The position numbers were made by a program, and so were the translations under genes. Below, piece after piece: positions 22,840 through 34,440 of a stretch of DNA of 64,000 nt; the first letter of the stretch is position 1; each line of letters starts with the position of its first letter. The notes under the pieces are model-generated. The model searched no databases, was not told where the DNA came from, and was given only the letters and a program-made list of their open reading frames with translations. Origin of the DNA: Piezodorus guildinii (Eukaryota > Arthropoda > Insecta > Hemiptera > Pentatomidae); assembly GCA_023052935.1 (NCBI GenBank), contig CM041297.1, forward strand, positions 87,443,021-87,507,020. The letters run 5' to 3'.

Positions 22840-23190
22840 GAGGCCTAAGTGGCCGACGCAGTACAAGGCAGGTGCAAGTGGAGCGAGCGGATCAAATCGG
22901 TTATTAATGACAGAGTTCGGCGCCACGCCGGTAATGAGAATGCAAGCCCGCCAAATGCGAACCCGCCAAATGTGAGCCCGCCAAAACTCCTGATTTATGC
23001 CTTCCCCACAAAGAGGACTTTAGATTTATGGGATCTCTTGATGGACTGTCCGTCTGTTGGTTGGGCTTTGTTCGCTTCTTCCACGCCAGGGCCTACCTGC
23101 CTTCAGCCTACCTCAAGAGTTTCACCTCACAACTTTCTGAAATGCCGTCCATGTCATGTGGGAAATCATTAGGCGGGGAACCATTCAATG
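22840..23190. other. GC-richer island with short tandem repeats
   Basis: Contains near-tandem GCCCGCCAAATGCGAACCCG and GCCAAATGTGAGCCCGCC words (22947-22986). Several overlapping 60-107 codon frames exist on both strands, none with a recognisable domain. This might be the 5' or coding remnant of an unidentified element. Unresolved. Confidence 0.35.
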
Positions 23191-23317
23191 CCTGCTTTAT
23201 TGTGAAAAAAAAAGAAAGGGAAAAAAAGGAGGCTTAACTGAAATAGAAACCTTTCAGAAAGTTTTGGCATTGTTCTACATGTTAACTCTAGTAGTCGAGC
23301 TATTTTATTATTATTTT

Positions 23318-23815
23318 TACTTTCACTTACCTATATATGGAATATACAGTAAGAGGAAGTATTGCGATCGTGAAAATTTTCAAATTCTAGTTTTCAATCG
23401 AAATACACGTTTTAGGGTCCTCTGAGTCCAAATAACCAAGTCCTGAAAAAAGGTCTGTGTGCCTATGTGTCCGAGTGTGTATGTGGTAATTCTCGCGCGA
23501 AAACAATAAGTTGTATATAATTGAAATTTCATATTTAGAGAGCTTCTATACCTAAGATGTTACAGCAACTTTTTCATAAAATTCGGCCAACCAGACCAAG
23601 AAGACCAACTTTGCATTTCGAACTTTTTTACGATTTTCTCCAAAAACGGCTCTAGAGATTTTGATTTAACTCGTTATAGCGCAAAACATTTAATAGGCTT
23701 AATGTGACGTAGGTTTAATTCTAAATGTAATAATGTCTGACAGGACTTAAATGCTAATAGTATAAATTTTCTTCCTCTATAGCAACTTTAATTTTGCAGA
23801 TATAAATTTTTTGTT
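23318..23815 (-). mobile_element. Helentron-like repeat, copy 5 (truncated)
   Basis: The stem-loop end is intact (TACTTTCACTTACCTATATATG, then CAGTAAGAGGAAGTATTGCG). The family sequence is followed to about ACTTTAATTTTGCAGATAT (23783-23801), where the homology stops and a LINE 3' end begins. Confidence 0.75.
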
Positions 23816-23829
23816 CTTTTCTCCTTTCG

Positions 23830-23965
23830 TTATTTAAATGTAATTGGGTATAATTACTATTATCATAATTGTTTTTGACCAGGTATAATTTTAATTTTGT
23901 TCATAAATGTTATTCTTAAGAGTCTGAACCAGAATAAAGTTTCTTTTTATATTCTATGTTGTTTT
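23830..23965 (+). mobile_element. LINE 3' untranslated end (family C)
   Basis: The block ATTCTTAAGAGTCTGAACCAG then AATAAAGTTTCTTTTTATATTC matches the 3' end of the LINE at 35470-36135. The insertion may have removed the rest of the adjoining Helentron-like copy. Confidence 0.55.
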
Positions 23966-24164
23966 ATCCTCTTTCATATTTAATTTTAGTGTGTTAATAA
24001 TGTTGTAAATTTCAATAATATTACTACATTTTTTTTTGGTATATTACAATTGTTTATTAATTTTGTTTTTCATTAAATTATTTTAAATATTTGTTTAATA
24101 TAGAAAAGAAGTATATATAGCTTTACAATGACCCTTTAGCTTTTTTTTTTCTTAAAATAACTTC

Positions 24165-24560
24165 ATTACTACGAGGTAAGATACCCCCTACCTTCGCGCA
24201 TCCCTAATCTGCCCCGAAAACCGAATCACGATGCGCAGATCCTTTAATGAAGCGCAGGATCGTGAAAGGTAAGAGCCACTAACCCCCATGGATAAGGTAT
24301 TGCCAAGACTGATAACTCCAGGTAGGACGGGATATAACGGGCGCCATAACAGGCTGGCTTATCGCAGTAATCGTTGGTTTTGATGTCCCATGCCAGGCAT
24401 AAACTGACACCGGATCGTCATCCAGGCTGACTCACGGTCAATCCTTAATGACCTTATCGAAGGCTTTCGAGTACACTTTTACGAGGTCCTCCACCTCTTG
24501 TTATCTCTTGGCTCTGTGCTCTCTCACGTCCACATAAATCTGGATGACCTTCGCTTCAAT
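24165..24560. other. GC-richer island, function unknown
   Basis: Balanced composition, no long open frame, no repeat partner in the window. Ends in a T run (24559-24578). Confidence 0.3.
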
Positions 24561-24909
24561 TTTTTTTTTTTTTTTTTCTGAAGTGTATCCCTCATGCTCA
24601 GTTTATATTAGAAGTGATTAGGGGTAGAGAGTTGAAGTCAGTTGAAAAGGTATAGGTTATATTTTCAGAAATGGAAGAGTTAGATACTATTCAGATCAAT
24701 TTGTTAACCATCACAAAGTAACAATGATAAAAATTATAATCGAATGAAAGTACATGATTTATTTTATATAATTAAATAAAAATAGTTACCGATTGGTATC
24801 ATAATATAATCTATACCTTCTAAGTGACTCTTATCATCTACTCTCCTATCTAATCAATCGCTTCTAGGATTAACAATGCCCCAGGGTTATATGTCTATAA
24901 ATTATTAAT
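24561..24909. other. No recognised feature
   Basis: AT-rich. Confidence 0.5.
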
Positions 24910-24919
24910 TGAATATGGG

Positions 24920-25186
24920 ATCACCTGTGGTGTAGAGGCATAACAGTGTTCTATGCACAAGATCGCATGTTCAAAACTGGCAGGTAGTCTAAGATTTTTT
25001 AATGTGAGTAAAAAATTCTTAGTTATGCTGTCCTTCGAAAGAGACTGCCTGTGCGATGTCAGGTACTCTTTAAAGATCCCTATCGTAACTACACCTGGAT
25101 AGGAAAAATTTATGACTCCCATTTTAGCATCGTCCGATTAGCCACAGCAGCATAAAGTGGCGTTAAATTAACAAACTAACGAGTAA
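24920..25186 (+). mobile_element. tRNA-derived SINE, family 1, copy d
   Basis: Head ATCACCTGTGGTGTAGAGGC then ATAACAG; the B box is decayed (GCATGTTCAAAACTGGC). The body has TTATGCTGTCCTTCGAAAGA and CATCGTCCGATTAGCCACAG, with tail GTTAAATTAACAAACTAAC. Flanking duplication TGAATATGGG, perfect over 10 bp (24910-24919 and 25187-25196). Confidence 0.87.
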
Positions 25187-25196
25187 TGAATATGGG

Positions 25197-25825
25197 TATG
25201 AAATTCAGGTTGATATTTTTCAAACAATGGACTAGGCTGGGAAAAGTTTGGATAGACAAGTTTCAATGTATTTAAATTTTCATCATCAAGGTATATTAAA
25301 AACTTTTACCCTAGTGCATAGAAAGAAACCTAATACATCATAGCAAGCCTAGCAGTCAAGTTATTTACTTGTCAATTTGCTTGTATTGTGACATAAGTAA
25401 GGCAGAACTATGCTTTTTGAGTTTGTAGTTACAACGTTCATATAAGTTTGTAGTGGAGTAATGAAGGTTAGACCTAAACTTAGTCTTTCATTAACTTAAT
25501 TTTCTATTTGGAATAGTTGAATTTTAATTAATTTAAATATATGAACTTCTCGTCTTTCAAAATTTTATTATTATCAATAATAATAATTATATCATCATGT
25601 TTAACAAAAAGTTTCGAGGCCTTGCTTCATCTTCAAGTATATATATCACTTGAAATATAATTATTTAATATTTTCATCCAGAATCATTTTACATAAAATC
25701 GTGACTTTTCTATTTGCACTTTACAACACATATAGCAGAAAAGACAAATACTGTGAAATACAGAAAAATAGGGAAAATGACAATTTTATATAAAATGATT
25801 GTGGATTAATACATTAATAGGGTTT
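25197..25825. other. No recognised feature
   Basis: AT-rich with TTATTATTATC words. Confidence 0.5.
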
Positions 25826-26056
25826 AACCTGGCAGGTGGCTCTAGGATTTATTATTGGTAGTAAACAATTCATAGTTATACCTTCCTTTGGAGAGGACGT
25901 GAAAATGTGGTCCCGAGCCTGTCCAATGGCAGGCAGGTACTCGTTGAAGATCTCTGTCCTAATAAATCTTGGATAGACAAAATTTAGGACTCCCAGTTTA
26001 GTATCGTCTGAATAGCCTAAGCAGCATAAGGGGCAACAAACGAATCAATAAACAAT
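25826..26056 (+). mobile_element. tRNA-derived SINE, family 1, copy e (head missing)
   Basis: Begins inside the family at about AACCTGGCAGGTGGCTCTAGG and continues with CATAGTTATACCTTCCTTTG, GGTACTCGTTGAAGATCTCTG and GTATCGTCTGAATAGCC to a short A-rich tail. Only traces of the tRNA-like head remain. Confidence 0.75.
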
Positions 26057-27039
26057 GTATTAATATGGTTATATTTCAAGTGATATACCTGAAGATGTGG
26101 CAATGTCTTGAAACATTGTCGTAATAGAAGATGATATAATATTATTATTATTAATAATAACAAATTTCTGATAAGTTTGATAAATTTAAATTAAAAAGTT
26201 TCGGAGTATCTTTTATTAAAGAATGGACTATCAAGCTTCGTAAGCAATTTAACAAAATATATATATTTTAAAAATATTGGAAAACCAAAATAGCACAAGA
26301 CAGTCTGTCTATAAAAGAGCTAAACAAACATTACTGCAAGATAGATGTTTATGGAGTTTTTTTTTTGTTTTATAAATTAAGGAAGTTTTAATATTTATGT
26401 TTTCTTTCATTGGTTAATTAGATTATAACCTATGTATTTTCTGGTTGCCACTCAGATACAATTAGAGTTTAGAAAAAAAATACTTGAATTCTAAAAATCT
26501 AACTTGGGATCAAACAATGAAGTTGATAAATAGAAAATATTGGCTGGCGTTGGTTAATTACTCCAGATCTGATTACTCCTATAGGAAGGTACTCACAAAA
26601 TAATTTAACTATCAGTGAATTTAATCAATTATATAGAAAGATTAAAGAATAATTTTGTCAATAAAAACGGTGTCAATAGACCATGTAGTGCGTCTGATTT
26701 TATTTTAAATAAATAAAAAACGTTATTGTATTTTGTAAATTGTTTATTTTTTATTTGCTGAAAAAAGACATTTTATCTCTATCATCATTTTATCGACTAA
26801 AAACTTAACCGATTTCTCCTTCTGTAATTTCGGAGTTATTACAGGTTCTAGTGAGTTAATGCAATATTTAAAAGAAATAGAAACAATTAGTTGTCTGACT
26901 TTAAAATGAAATGAGAATTATCTGAATGTAAATTGGTAATTAGTCCACCATCTCCTAACTAAGGTGCGTTTTTTAACCTCTTCTACTTCAAATTGATTCG
27001 TTTCCAGAAATGACTGTTTCTTTATCGACACCTTAAACG
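26057..27039. other. No recognised feature
   Basis: AT-rich. The segments either side of the SINE fragment share the words TTAACAAAAAGTTTCGAGGC and TGTCTTGAAACATTG in inverted sense with ATATCACTTGAAATATAA/TTATATTTCAAGTGATAT. This suggests an imperfect inverted repeat of about 80 bp (near 25600-25670 and 26068-26150). Confidence 0.4.
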
Positions 27040-27560
27040 CTAATCAGGGAGAAAATAAATGTAAAGTGAAGGCGAGCGAGTGAAAGAACAGTTACATTCG
27101 TCGAAGGAATAATTGACAGTATCAATCTGAAACAGGAGTCGCAGTTCTACCGTTAACTTATTCAGCATGTAAATTGATTTCTTAGCGAGGGTCCCTTCAC
27201 TGTTTAGCGGCGTTACTACTCGCGATCCATCACCCGCTCTCAATGCTCCCTTTTATGGAAGGCTAATGAATCCCAAAACCGACGACTCTTGAGCGAATTA
27301 GAAGCGGGGGTTTTCTTCATTTGTCCAGGTCGATCGCTCTTCGTTATAAGGCCCTTTTCAACCCGAGCGCGGATCTAAGGAAGCCTTTAATAAGGCGAAG
27401 ACAGGGGGATAATGGCGGGGTGCGGGGCGATAAACAGCGAGAACCGCGCACAATAATCCTCAAACGAATTGAACAAATCGGCTTAGCGGCGGCTGTAATG
27501 TACCAGGCCAACATCAAAAGAACTCGCCCCGTGTTTGCGCTTTCATAAAGTCCTCTCTAT
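27040..27560. other. GC- and CpG-rich island, candidate regulatory region
   Basis: The most pronounced GC-richer block in the window, rich in CpG (GCGGGGTGCGGGGCGATAAAC), non-repetitive and about 500 bp long. Two open frames of 67 and 75 codons on opposite strands lack recognisable domains. A promoter, enhancer or conserved non-coding element is plausible. Confidence 0.4.
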
Positions 27561-27829
27561 GTGTAATAAAAAAAAAAGTACAGGAAGAAAAAAAATTTCG
27601 AAACGGAGTTGTGCCTCTGTTACGCGAACAGATTATTCTTTTATCGCACCTGCTACTGATGTAAGACCTCTGATGTCCGAATCCTAGTTGCGAAAAAAAC
27701 GTTTAATGGTCGCCTTAGAGGATGGTTCCATTTTTTTCGCTCTGAAATAAAACAGTTCCCTATATTCTGGCTTGAGAGAAAAGTTGTACTGCCCAACTGC
27801 ATTAGGTTGCTTTGACACAGCATACTAAT
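27561..27829. other. No recognised feature
   Basis: Mixed composition with A runs at 27568-27578. Nothing recognised. Confidence 0.5.
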
Positions 27830-27930
27830 TTTATTTCCTGAAAATTGTTTTTTATTCTGGGACTGGGTCGCTTAAGAACAATTGATATGTACAATTAAGA
27901 TATGCAATATGCCAGGCCACAAGACCAAAA
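27830..27930 (-). mobile_element. LINE 3' end fragment (family C)
   Basis: On the minus strand TTGTACATATCAATTGTTC then TTAAGCGACCCAGTCCCAGAATAA matches the 3' untranslated end of the plus-strand LINE at 35470-36135. Confidence 0.65.
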
Positions 27931-28272
27931 GATTATAATTAATTCTTATTAACAATGATATAAGAAATAAAGAACAGATCAAAGTATACAATTAAACAAA
28001 ATAGTATTGTTGTACATATCTTTGGAAATATTTGTTAAGATACTATTATAACAATTACACAATATAATTACTAACATTTTATCATTTTTTTTTCTGGTTG
28101 TTTTATTATTTTCAATCGAACCTTTGTAATGGACAGAAAAAAAAAGTACGACTAAATAATTCAAGGTATTACAACGTTTCAAGATAAGCAAAACCCGGAT
28201 AACGAATATAAAACTTTTACCGCCCGAAGGACGGCATAACTAATAACTTCTATATATCTATACTACTCTCTT

Positions 28273-28566
28273 GGGATCACTTATAGCTAGCATAACAGCC
28301 TCCTATGCCGAAAGTCACGGGTTCAAACCCGCAGATGGTCCTAAGATTTTTTTAATGGGAGTAAAATATTCTTAGCTACGCCGTCCTTCGGAGGGGACGT
28401 AAAAAGGTGGTCCCGAGCCTGTGCGATGCCAGGTACTCGTTAATGAACCCTATCCTAATAAAACCTGGCTAGGATTTTGTCCTATTTTTTTTTTTTTAGG
28501 ACTGCCACTGTAACACCGTCCGATTAGCCACAGTATCATATAGTGACGTTAAAGTAACAAACAACA
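28273..28566 (+). mobile_element. tRNA-derived SINE, family 1, copy f
   Basis: Well-preserved head: A-box region TAGCTAGCATAACAGCC and B box GGGTTCAAACCCGCAG. The body is complete, with a poly-T insertion at 28486-28496. The tail is GTTAAAGTAACAAACAAC. No clear target duplication found. Confidence 0.87.
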
Positions 28567-29040
28567 GCGAATAAAATAAATTCTCCTGACCACCAAATCC
28601 CGTACACCGTACGGAGCCTTTCTCCTGCGTCCACTTACACCTGTTAGTTGATATCAGCCGATTAGTTTTTAAATGAGTTTTCTAATCAAGATACCGCCAT
28701 CAATTATAAAAAAGAAAAGATTATAAAATTTAAAAAAAATTATAAAATAAAAAATGAGTAATTTTACTCATAAATGTGCATACAACACAGTTATTTTCGC
28801 ATGTTATATGCATATTTGCAGTTATATGCATATTAATACATGAAACATTCCTATACTTTGACCTTTGCCTAGGGATTTTATACATACAAAAGAACAGCCA
28901 AGTAAAAGGAATATTGATGGATACCCAATTAATATTCCTGGTACTGCTACCAATAAAGTTATGCTTTAAATTATTCAATAATTGAGTTTTTAATTGGTAA
29001 TTTATATATTCACGCATCTGTGTGGGGCAGTTTATGTGAT
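28567..29040. other. No recognised feature
   Basis: AT-rich, containing repeated TTATATGCATAT-like words (28803-28834). The open frames here (69 and 110 codons, opposite strands) have no recognisable domain. Confidence 0.5.
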
Positions 29041-29090
29041 ATTTATGTATACACACACACACATATTTATATATATATATATATATATTG
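29041..29090. repeat. (AC)n-(AT)n microsatellite
   Basis: Short AC repeat followed by TA repeat. Confidence 0.95.
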
Positions 29091-29221
29091 TTTGATCAGT
29101 TCTCGACTGTTGATAATTTAAGTTTATGTTGTTCAATGAATAAACAATTTTATCTATGCGACGTTTCGAGAATTTATTGTTCTCATAATCATGCCTGGGT
29201 ACCATATGTTGATCTAATTTC

Positions 29222-29224
<3 letters not shown>

Positions 29225-29266
<42 letters not shown>
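29225..29266. repeat. (AT)n microsatellite
   Basis: About 21 TA dinucleotides. Confidence 0.95.
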
Positions 29267-29268
<2 letters not shown>

Positions 29269-29412
29269 TATTTTCATATCATCATAATTATATATTGATC
29301 AATGCTGATTTTTTACTCTAGTATGAGATCCCCTCCTGCACCAACTAACATTTCCAATTACTTGTGCTTGTATAACAAGTAAATAAAAAAAAAAAATACA
29401 AGAATAGAGTTT

Positions 29413-29692
29413 GTTGTTTATAGATTTAACGTTACTTTATGCTACTGTAGCTTATCAGACTATACTAAAGTGGGAGTCCTTAATTTTGCCTATCCAGGTT
29501 TAATTAGGATAGGAATCATTAACGAATACCTGACATTGCACAAGCTCGGGACCGCCTTTTTACGTCCCCTCCGAAAGACAACATTACTAAGGATTTTTTA
29601 CTTAAAAATATCCTAGGACCACTGCGGGTTTAGACCCGTGACATTTGGCATAGAAGGCTGTTTATGCTTACCACCCAGCTACAGGTGATCCC
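29413..29692 (-). mobile_element. tRNA-derived SINE, family 1, copy g
   Basis: Reverse-strand copy with head at the right (complement of GGGTTTAGACCCGTGAC as B-box region). It is flanked by a 15-bp duplication with one mismatch, ACAAGAATAGAGTTT (29398-29412) / ACAAGATTAGAGTTT (29693-29707), the longest SINE target duplication seen here. Confidence 0.9.
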
Positions 29693-29707
29693 ACAAGATT
29701 AGAGTTT

Positions 29708-30958
29708 AATTTAAATTTATAAATTATATTTCCCACGATTTATTATTATCAATCAGTATTATTTACAGCCTCTCTCTCTATTTTACTTTAAAATGTAGAT
29801 TGTTATAGTCCGATCGTGAAAAGGTTCATAATATATGTAGATCTGATAATTTTAAATCGTTTGGTCCTACGAGCACGGATTTCGTTTATAGAATATAAAA
29901 GAATCTTGAACAATCGTAATTAAAATTATACGCAATATATACATTAATCTAAAAAAGCGACATCAATAATGTAAATGTCCAAATAAATAAAACAATTAGT
30001 TTTACCAGTGTATTTATATACCTTGTCTGATCCCAGACTAGCATAGTCAATATAAAAAATATCTATCATGGGTGATAATTGAACAGGAATTCCTATATTT
30101 TTATACCGTCTATTAAACTAAAAAATAATTTTGAGCTTGTCTACAATATAAAATAAAAAGGTTCCTTTATTTCTTGGCTTCATAATCTTAATAATCCCGG
30201 AGCGGCAATTTACTCATCAAAATACATTAATCTCAGATTGAGCTATTAGCACAGGAAGGTGATAGACAGATGAGGATGATAGACTATAGGGACGGGAGCA
30301 ATATAAACAGAAATAAAGGCGGAACTGAGAGGAGGCCATTTTATAGAGACAGGTAAAGCAGGGAGTGAGTGAGTGACGCCACTCTGCTCCAACAGATTGC
30401 AGCTACCACTCAATATCCGCGGCTCATTGTTTCTGTCTGCCTTTTTTTTTTTTTTTTCGTTTTGCTTGCGACTTTTTTGTTTTTGTTTGTTACTTTTTTC
30501 AACCTATTGGCCGCTGCTCGTGACAGGTTCATTGCCGATGAGCCCCGACGAATAGTACCCAGGATACTGCGCCTGCTTTATGGACCTCTGATTGCTTCAT
30601 ATCCCGCTAGTACATTAATCAAACTCCTGAAAATATTGCTCCATTTTATTTTATATGTTTTTTTCATTTTGTTTTTTCACCAAGCCACTGTTTCTGTCAG
30701 TTGTCGATAGGATTTTTTTATTTGATTTTATTTATTTTTAATCCGTTTGGCTTAAGTTGTGGCTTACTTCCATTATCAATCCCACAACCAAAAACAATTA
30801 AAAAAATATTCCAATTTTAATCGGCAAGATGCCATAGAATACAAAAATTATTTTTATCCATAGTTCTGGGCTGTGGAGAACCTCCCCAGTTTCAAAAATT
30901 ATATATATAACTCAAAAGTTTTTATCCAGATATTTATCCATTACCTTTTTTTTTTCTC
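29708..30958. other. Mostly unannotated; GC-richer patch at 30230-30620
   Basis: AT-rich at first, then a less AT-rich patch (30230-30620) with a T run at 30441-30457. A 113-codon plus frame (30369-30710) is dominated by Phe and Leu from T-rich DNA and has no domain, so I do not call it a gene. Confidence 0.45.
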
Positions 30959-31172
30959 ACTAGCGCGATAGGCCGTGTGTGTAATCCTCTGGGAGAATAT
31001 ACTCACCATGTTTCTCGATGGGAAGGGTCATCATTCCCTACGCCTATTTTTATAGGGGGCAGGCTGTGAGTGAATCCCCATTTAATTTTATGCTTATAAA
31101 ACTCCCGCCAGGATTGGGATTCGAACTCATAATCTTAGACTTGTGAGACTGGCGCGCTAGCCATGGGCTCCC
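30959..31172 (-). mobile_element. tRNA-derived SINE, family 4
   Basis: On the minus strand the right end reads GGGAGCCCATGGCTAGCGCG then CCAGTCTCACAAG. The A-box-like TGGCTAGCGCGCCAG is followed 20-30 nt later by a near-perfect B box GAGTTCGAATCCC. The body (GGGGATTCACTCACAGCCTG, CTATAAAAATAGGCGTAGGG) extends to about 30959. No second copy in this window. Confidence 0.65.
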
Positions 31173-32626
31173 ATTATCCATAAAAAAAAAATTACTAGTT
31201 ATACACGTTGAGCAGTTATCCATTATCTACTGAGTTTTTTTTTAGAAATTTCTTTTCTTAATTAATTTATGTTTACTTAATAAAAATTTCATACAAAATT
31301 ACTTAATTAATCAAAGCTGAAGGATTCACGAAACCGTAATGTCATAATATACGATCTTAGGAACTGGAATTTATTGTTTTTCAATTACCAATATCAGGGG
31401 TAACTTTTAATCGAAATATTATTTAAAAAATAACATAACCTTGACTTTTTACCTTTATAATAAAAAATACTTAGAAAAAATACAATGAATAGTTACAAAT
31501 ATTATACACATAATAAACAATAAACCAGAAACACATAGCGGTTCTATTTATATATTTTATTATTATTTTATCCTTCCACAAACCGTCAGCAAATAGTTAA
31601 ATGACGTTGAAAATTCCAACTAAGAAATTCATTGGAAGAGGCAAGAAAAATAAATTTTTAATGTATTTATTTATTTTTTTTAAATTAATATTCTGCACAT
31701 GTCGTCAGATGTACATATGTTTACTATAACGGAGAAAACATCAAAGACTAATTACAATACATAATATTTCCCGAATACTGAAATAACTAAACTAAACTCC
31801 CACCACTCAAAACTACCATATTATGATGCCAGATTCGTTAGAAAATTACTCATAACATTATTTTGAACTATTTTCTTAAACCCATTAAGTTTATTTTTTT
31901 AATAATTATAATTATCTCTTACTCGCTTGATTAAGTTACTTTTGTATTTCTCTAGTTGCTGCTAATCGTCGAAAAAACGCGATTAGTATAGAATTTTTTT
32001 AAATGTTACATATTCCATCTGATTTATTCTTCATCTTGCATTACTAAAAATTGTTGAATTGTTGTTTAAAAACATTTTAATTTTTAAAACAAACAAAATT
32101 AAAATATTTTATATGTAGATATCAATTCAAATATCCTTTGTCAGATTAGCAGACACGCTTTAGCAATCAAATATTTAAATGAAAATAGTATACAGATTTT
32201 TTAAAATTAAAAATTGTATGCAATTAGTGACGCAATAACTACGCTTTTATTTATATCATAATTGCCCAAAATCATATAATGGTGAGAGACAGTAAAATGT
32301 TTTAAAATAAAAATAAATATGGCACTTTGTTAACGAGGAACTACAATACAACCCTTTTTCCAGGAACTAATGAAGAAAATGAAAAGGTGTGTTGTTACCC
32401 GATGTAGATTCGTTAGGGAAGTGCGAAGTGGGTGGGAGTTATGTTATTTTTCGAAAATTTTGTTAAATATATAACTAATTGTAAAATTACTTAGTGATAG
32501 GTATTAAAAATAGTAACTATCTACAGCTTTTATTGATATGGCTAATTTTATTTTTCCTATTGTTCTTCTATACATATTAAAAAAAAAAAAAAAAAAATTA
32601 AAAACCTTTCTCTAAAACACAAGAAG
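31173..32626. other. No recognised feature
   Basis: About 1.45 kb of AT-rich sequence with many short A/T runs, including the A run at 32579-32597. No gene or repeat recognised. Confidence 0.5.
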
Positions 32627-32885
32627 GTTCTCGGGTTCAGTACTCGTGAAATAACTATTTCACAGCAGAAGGGTGAATAGGTCTAGATCTGGCGGCTAAC
32701 CGTTTTATTTTTTTCTCGAATTTTCGAGTAACCATTTTATAGAGGCTGCGTGTGCCTAGATGGGTCTCCATACCTCATGGTCACTCCATGGCTGATACAA
32801 AAGAATACATAAATTCTGCTACAGCCGGAGATCGAACCTAGGAACCGGAGACTACTCCACTATCCACTATACAACGCCACTCCCC
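32627..32885 (-). mobile_element. tRNA-derived SINE, family 2, copy a
   Basis: The minus-strand head at the right edge reads GGAGTGGCGTTGTATAGTGG ATAG (A box), then B box AGGTTCGATCTCCGGCTG. The far edge carries TTCTCGGGTTCAGTACTCG, shared with 52560-52806 and with a scrap at 16325. Confidence 0.75.
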
Positions 32886-33032
32886 TATTTTTATATGATC
32901 CAATAATTTTTAGGGAGGTGCGGAACTTAACCTACTACACGAACCTACCCTGTGTGTGTGTTCAAGTTTTCATGTAATGTATGACAGCCTTAGTATGTTG
33001 TATTTCAACCCTTGACGATATGCTTTATTATA

Positions 33033-33660
33033 TTAACACGTTCACGCCGGGTGACCCACCGGTGGGTTACGCTTGTCTGTTCTGTGGGGCGAGGTGACCT
33101 ACCGGTGGGTCATGCTTAACTATTCCGTGGGGCGAAGTGCATCGCAGGTGAGTCACTTGTTTTTAGAAAATAATTTTATTTTATTTTTTCTCAACATTAT
33201 ATGTTGTAGGAATTAACAAGCATAAGCGTTTATTTATTAAATATTTTATAACTTTCAACATCCTCCCTCAAAGGAATCTTATCGGTTAATTTCACTTGAT
33301 TGCTCTTCTTTGATAATTTTATTTAGTTTTGTGTGATTTCTTTTCATATTTGTATCTCCATAATATAATTTAAGAGTAAAATATGTACTAATAATATAAG
33401 AATCATTTTTAATTATAAATTATAATATGAGAATTTTTTCCAAAAATATTTCTATAATTACTCCTTCAAGTTATATGTGTATGTCGAAACTGTTGCTATC
33501 TCGCATTTAGCGCGTTGGAGGCCTGGAACTGTTGTGATCACACATAAAACACATTGGAACTTGCAACAGTGTCGCCCCGCCCCACGAAGGTAAGTAGCTA
33601 ACACAGCCCCGCCCCAGGAGGAAAAACGTAGATATTCATCCCGGCATCTTATAGTATGTT
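33033..33660. mobile_element. Probable piggyBac-like MITE
   Basis: A TTAA (33033-33036) is followed by CACGTTCACGCCGGGTGACC. Three imperfect tandem units of about 53 bp follow, the first two containing the palindromic core ACCSACCGGTGGGT-like word (CCACCGGTGGG at 33057, CTACCGGTGGG at 33109) and TGTGGGGCGAGGTGACC. The right end has the opposed GC-rich words GCCCCGCCCCACGAAG (33571) and TCATCCCGGCAT (33635). TTAA plus CACGTTcaCGCC-type ends with subterminal repeats suggests piggyBac. The right terminus and its TTAA are not clear, so class and right edge are tentative. There is no transposase. Confidence 0.5.
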
Positions 33661-33959
33661 ATTTCTGAAAAAAAATTGGCAATTTCCCTTACTGTTCGTT
33701 TGTGATCAAATATATTTCCTTATTAAAGGTCGAAAGAGATATTGAAGGAAAGAAGTAAGAAGCATTTATTTATTTAAACTGTTACCGATAATCTCAATTC
33801 TTAAGGAACGTCATATCGATAATTAAAACAATAATTTTGAAGATCCGAAGAAGAGGGAGCTAAAACTATATTAAACGGAACCAAGGGACGGTAAGACAGA
33901 ACAATAGAAGAGCGGAGGGTTGTTCATTATGCCAAGTAGATTTATTGAAAGTTAGGGAA
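33661..33959. other. No recognised feature
   Basis: AT-rich. Confidence 0.5.
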
Positions 33960-34440
33960 GCAAAGGGTGGACGGACTTAAATCAAAGTCTCGGGCTGCGC
34001 GGGTGCCAAGACTACAATGGTCCCAACTTGACCATAAATCCGGAGGAGCACCCGCCCCCCCAAAAAACCCCCCACCGCCTAAACATCGACCAGTATATCC
34101 AGCTAGGGAGATGTGCGTGAGCCTTTTTGTCAGGATGGTGAGGGAGCTTTTGGCAACCGACCTCCTTGTCCGTCCTCCGCCTTTTTGTTCGACCCAGGAT
34201 TTATGTGGCCGAGGGAAGCCTTTTACCTATCTCGCTGATCCATTGTGCATGTTCTATCGGGTCCTCCGCCATAATACAGAGCTCGCTGCCTCTAATACAG
34301 ATTTTTAGTCCTCTTGCCGACAACAGGCAAGATTCATGTCCTGGCTTATTTCGGTCAGTCCGCCTTTGAGGGCACAATTGGACGCTGCCCGGAATGACTT
34401 ACAAAAGGAGCGATCGATAGAGTATGCTATAAACCTCCTT
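33960..34440. other. GC-richer island, function unknown
   Basis: Balanced composition with C runs (34043-34072). A 113-codon plus frame starting MDGLKSKSRAARVPRLQWS is Pro- and Arg-rich from C-rich DNA. I recognise no domain and do not support it as a gene. Confidence 0.35.

Noticed and set aside
28273..28345. Possible tRNA gene (A and B boxes present)
   Set aside because: It is the head of a SINE with copies elsewhere in the window. No complete cloverleaf with an acceptor stem is visible. The same applies to the heads at 31.1, 32.8, 51.3 and 52.8 kb.
30369..30710. 113-codon plus-strand open frame rich in Phe and Leu
   Set aside because: T-rich DNA gives a pseudo-membrane protein. No conserved motif and a second overlapping frame looks alike.
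33967..34308. 113-codon plus-strand open frame
   Set aside because: Pro/Arg-rich composition follows from C-rich DNA. No recognised domain, no start or splice context. Kept only as a GC-richer island.
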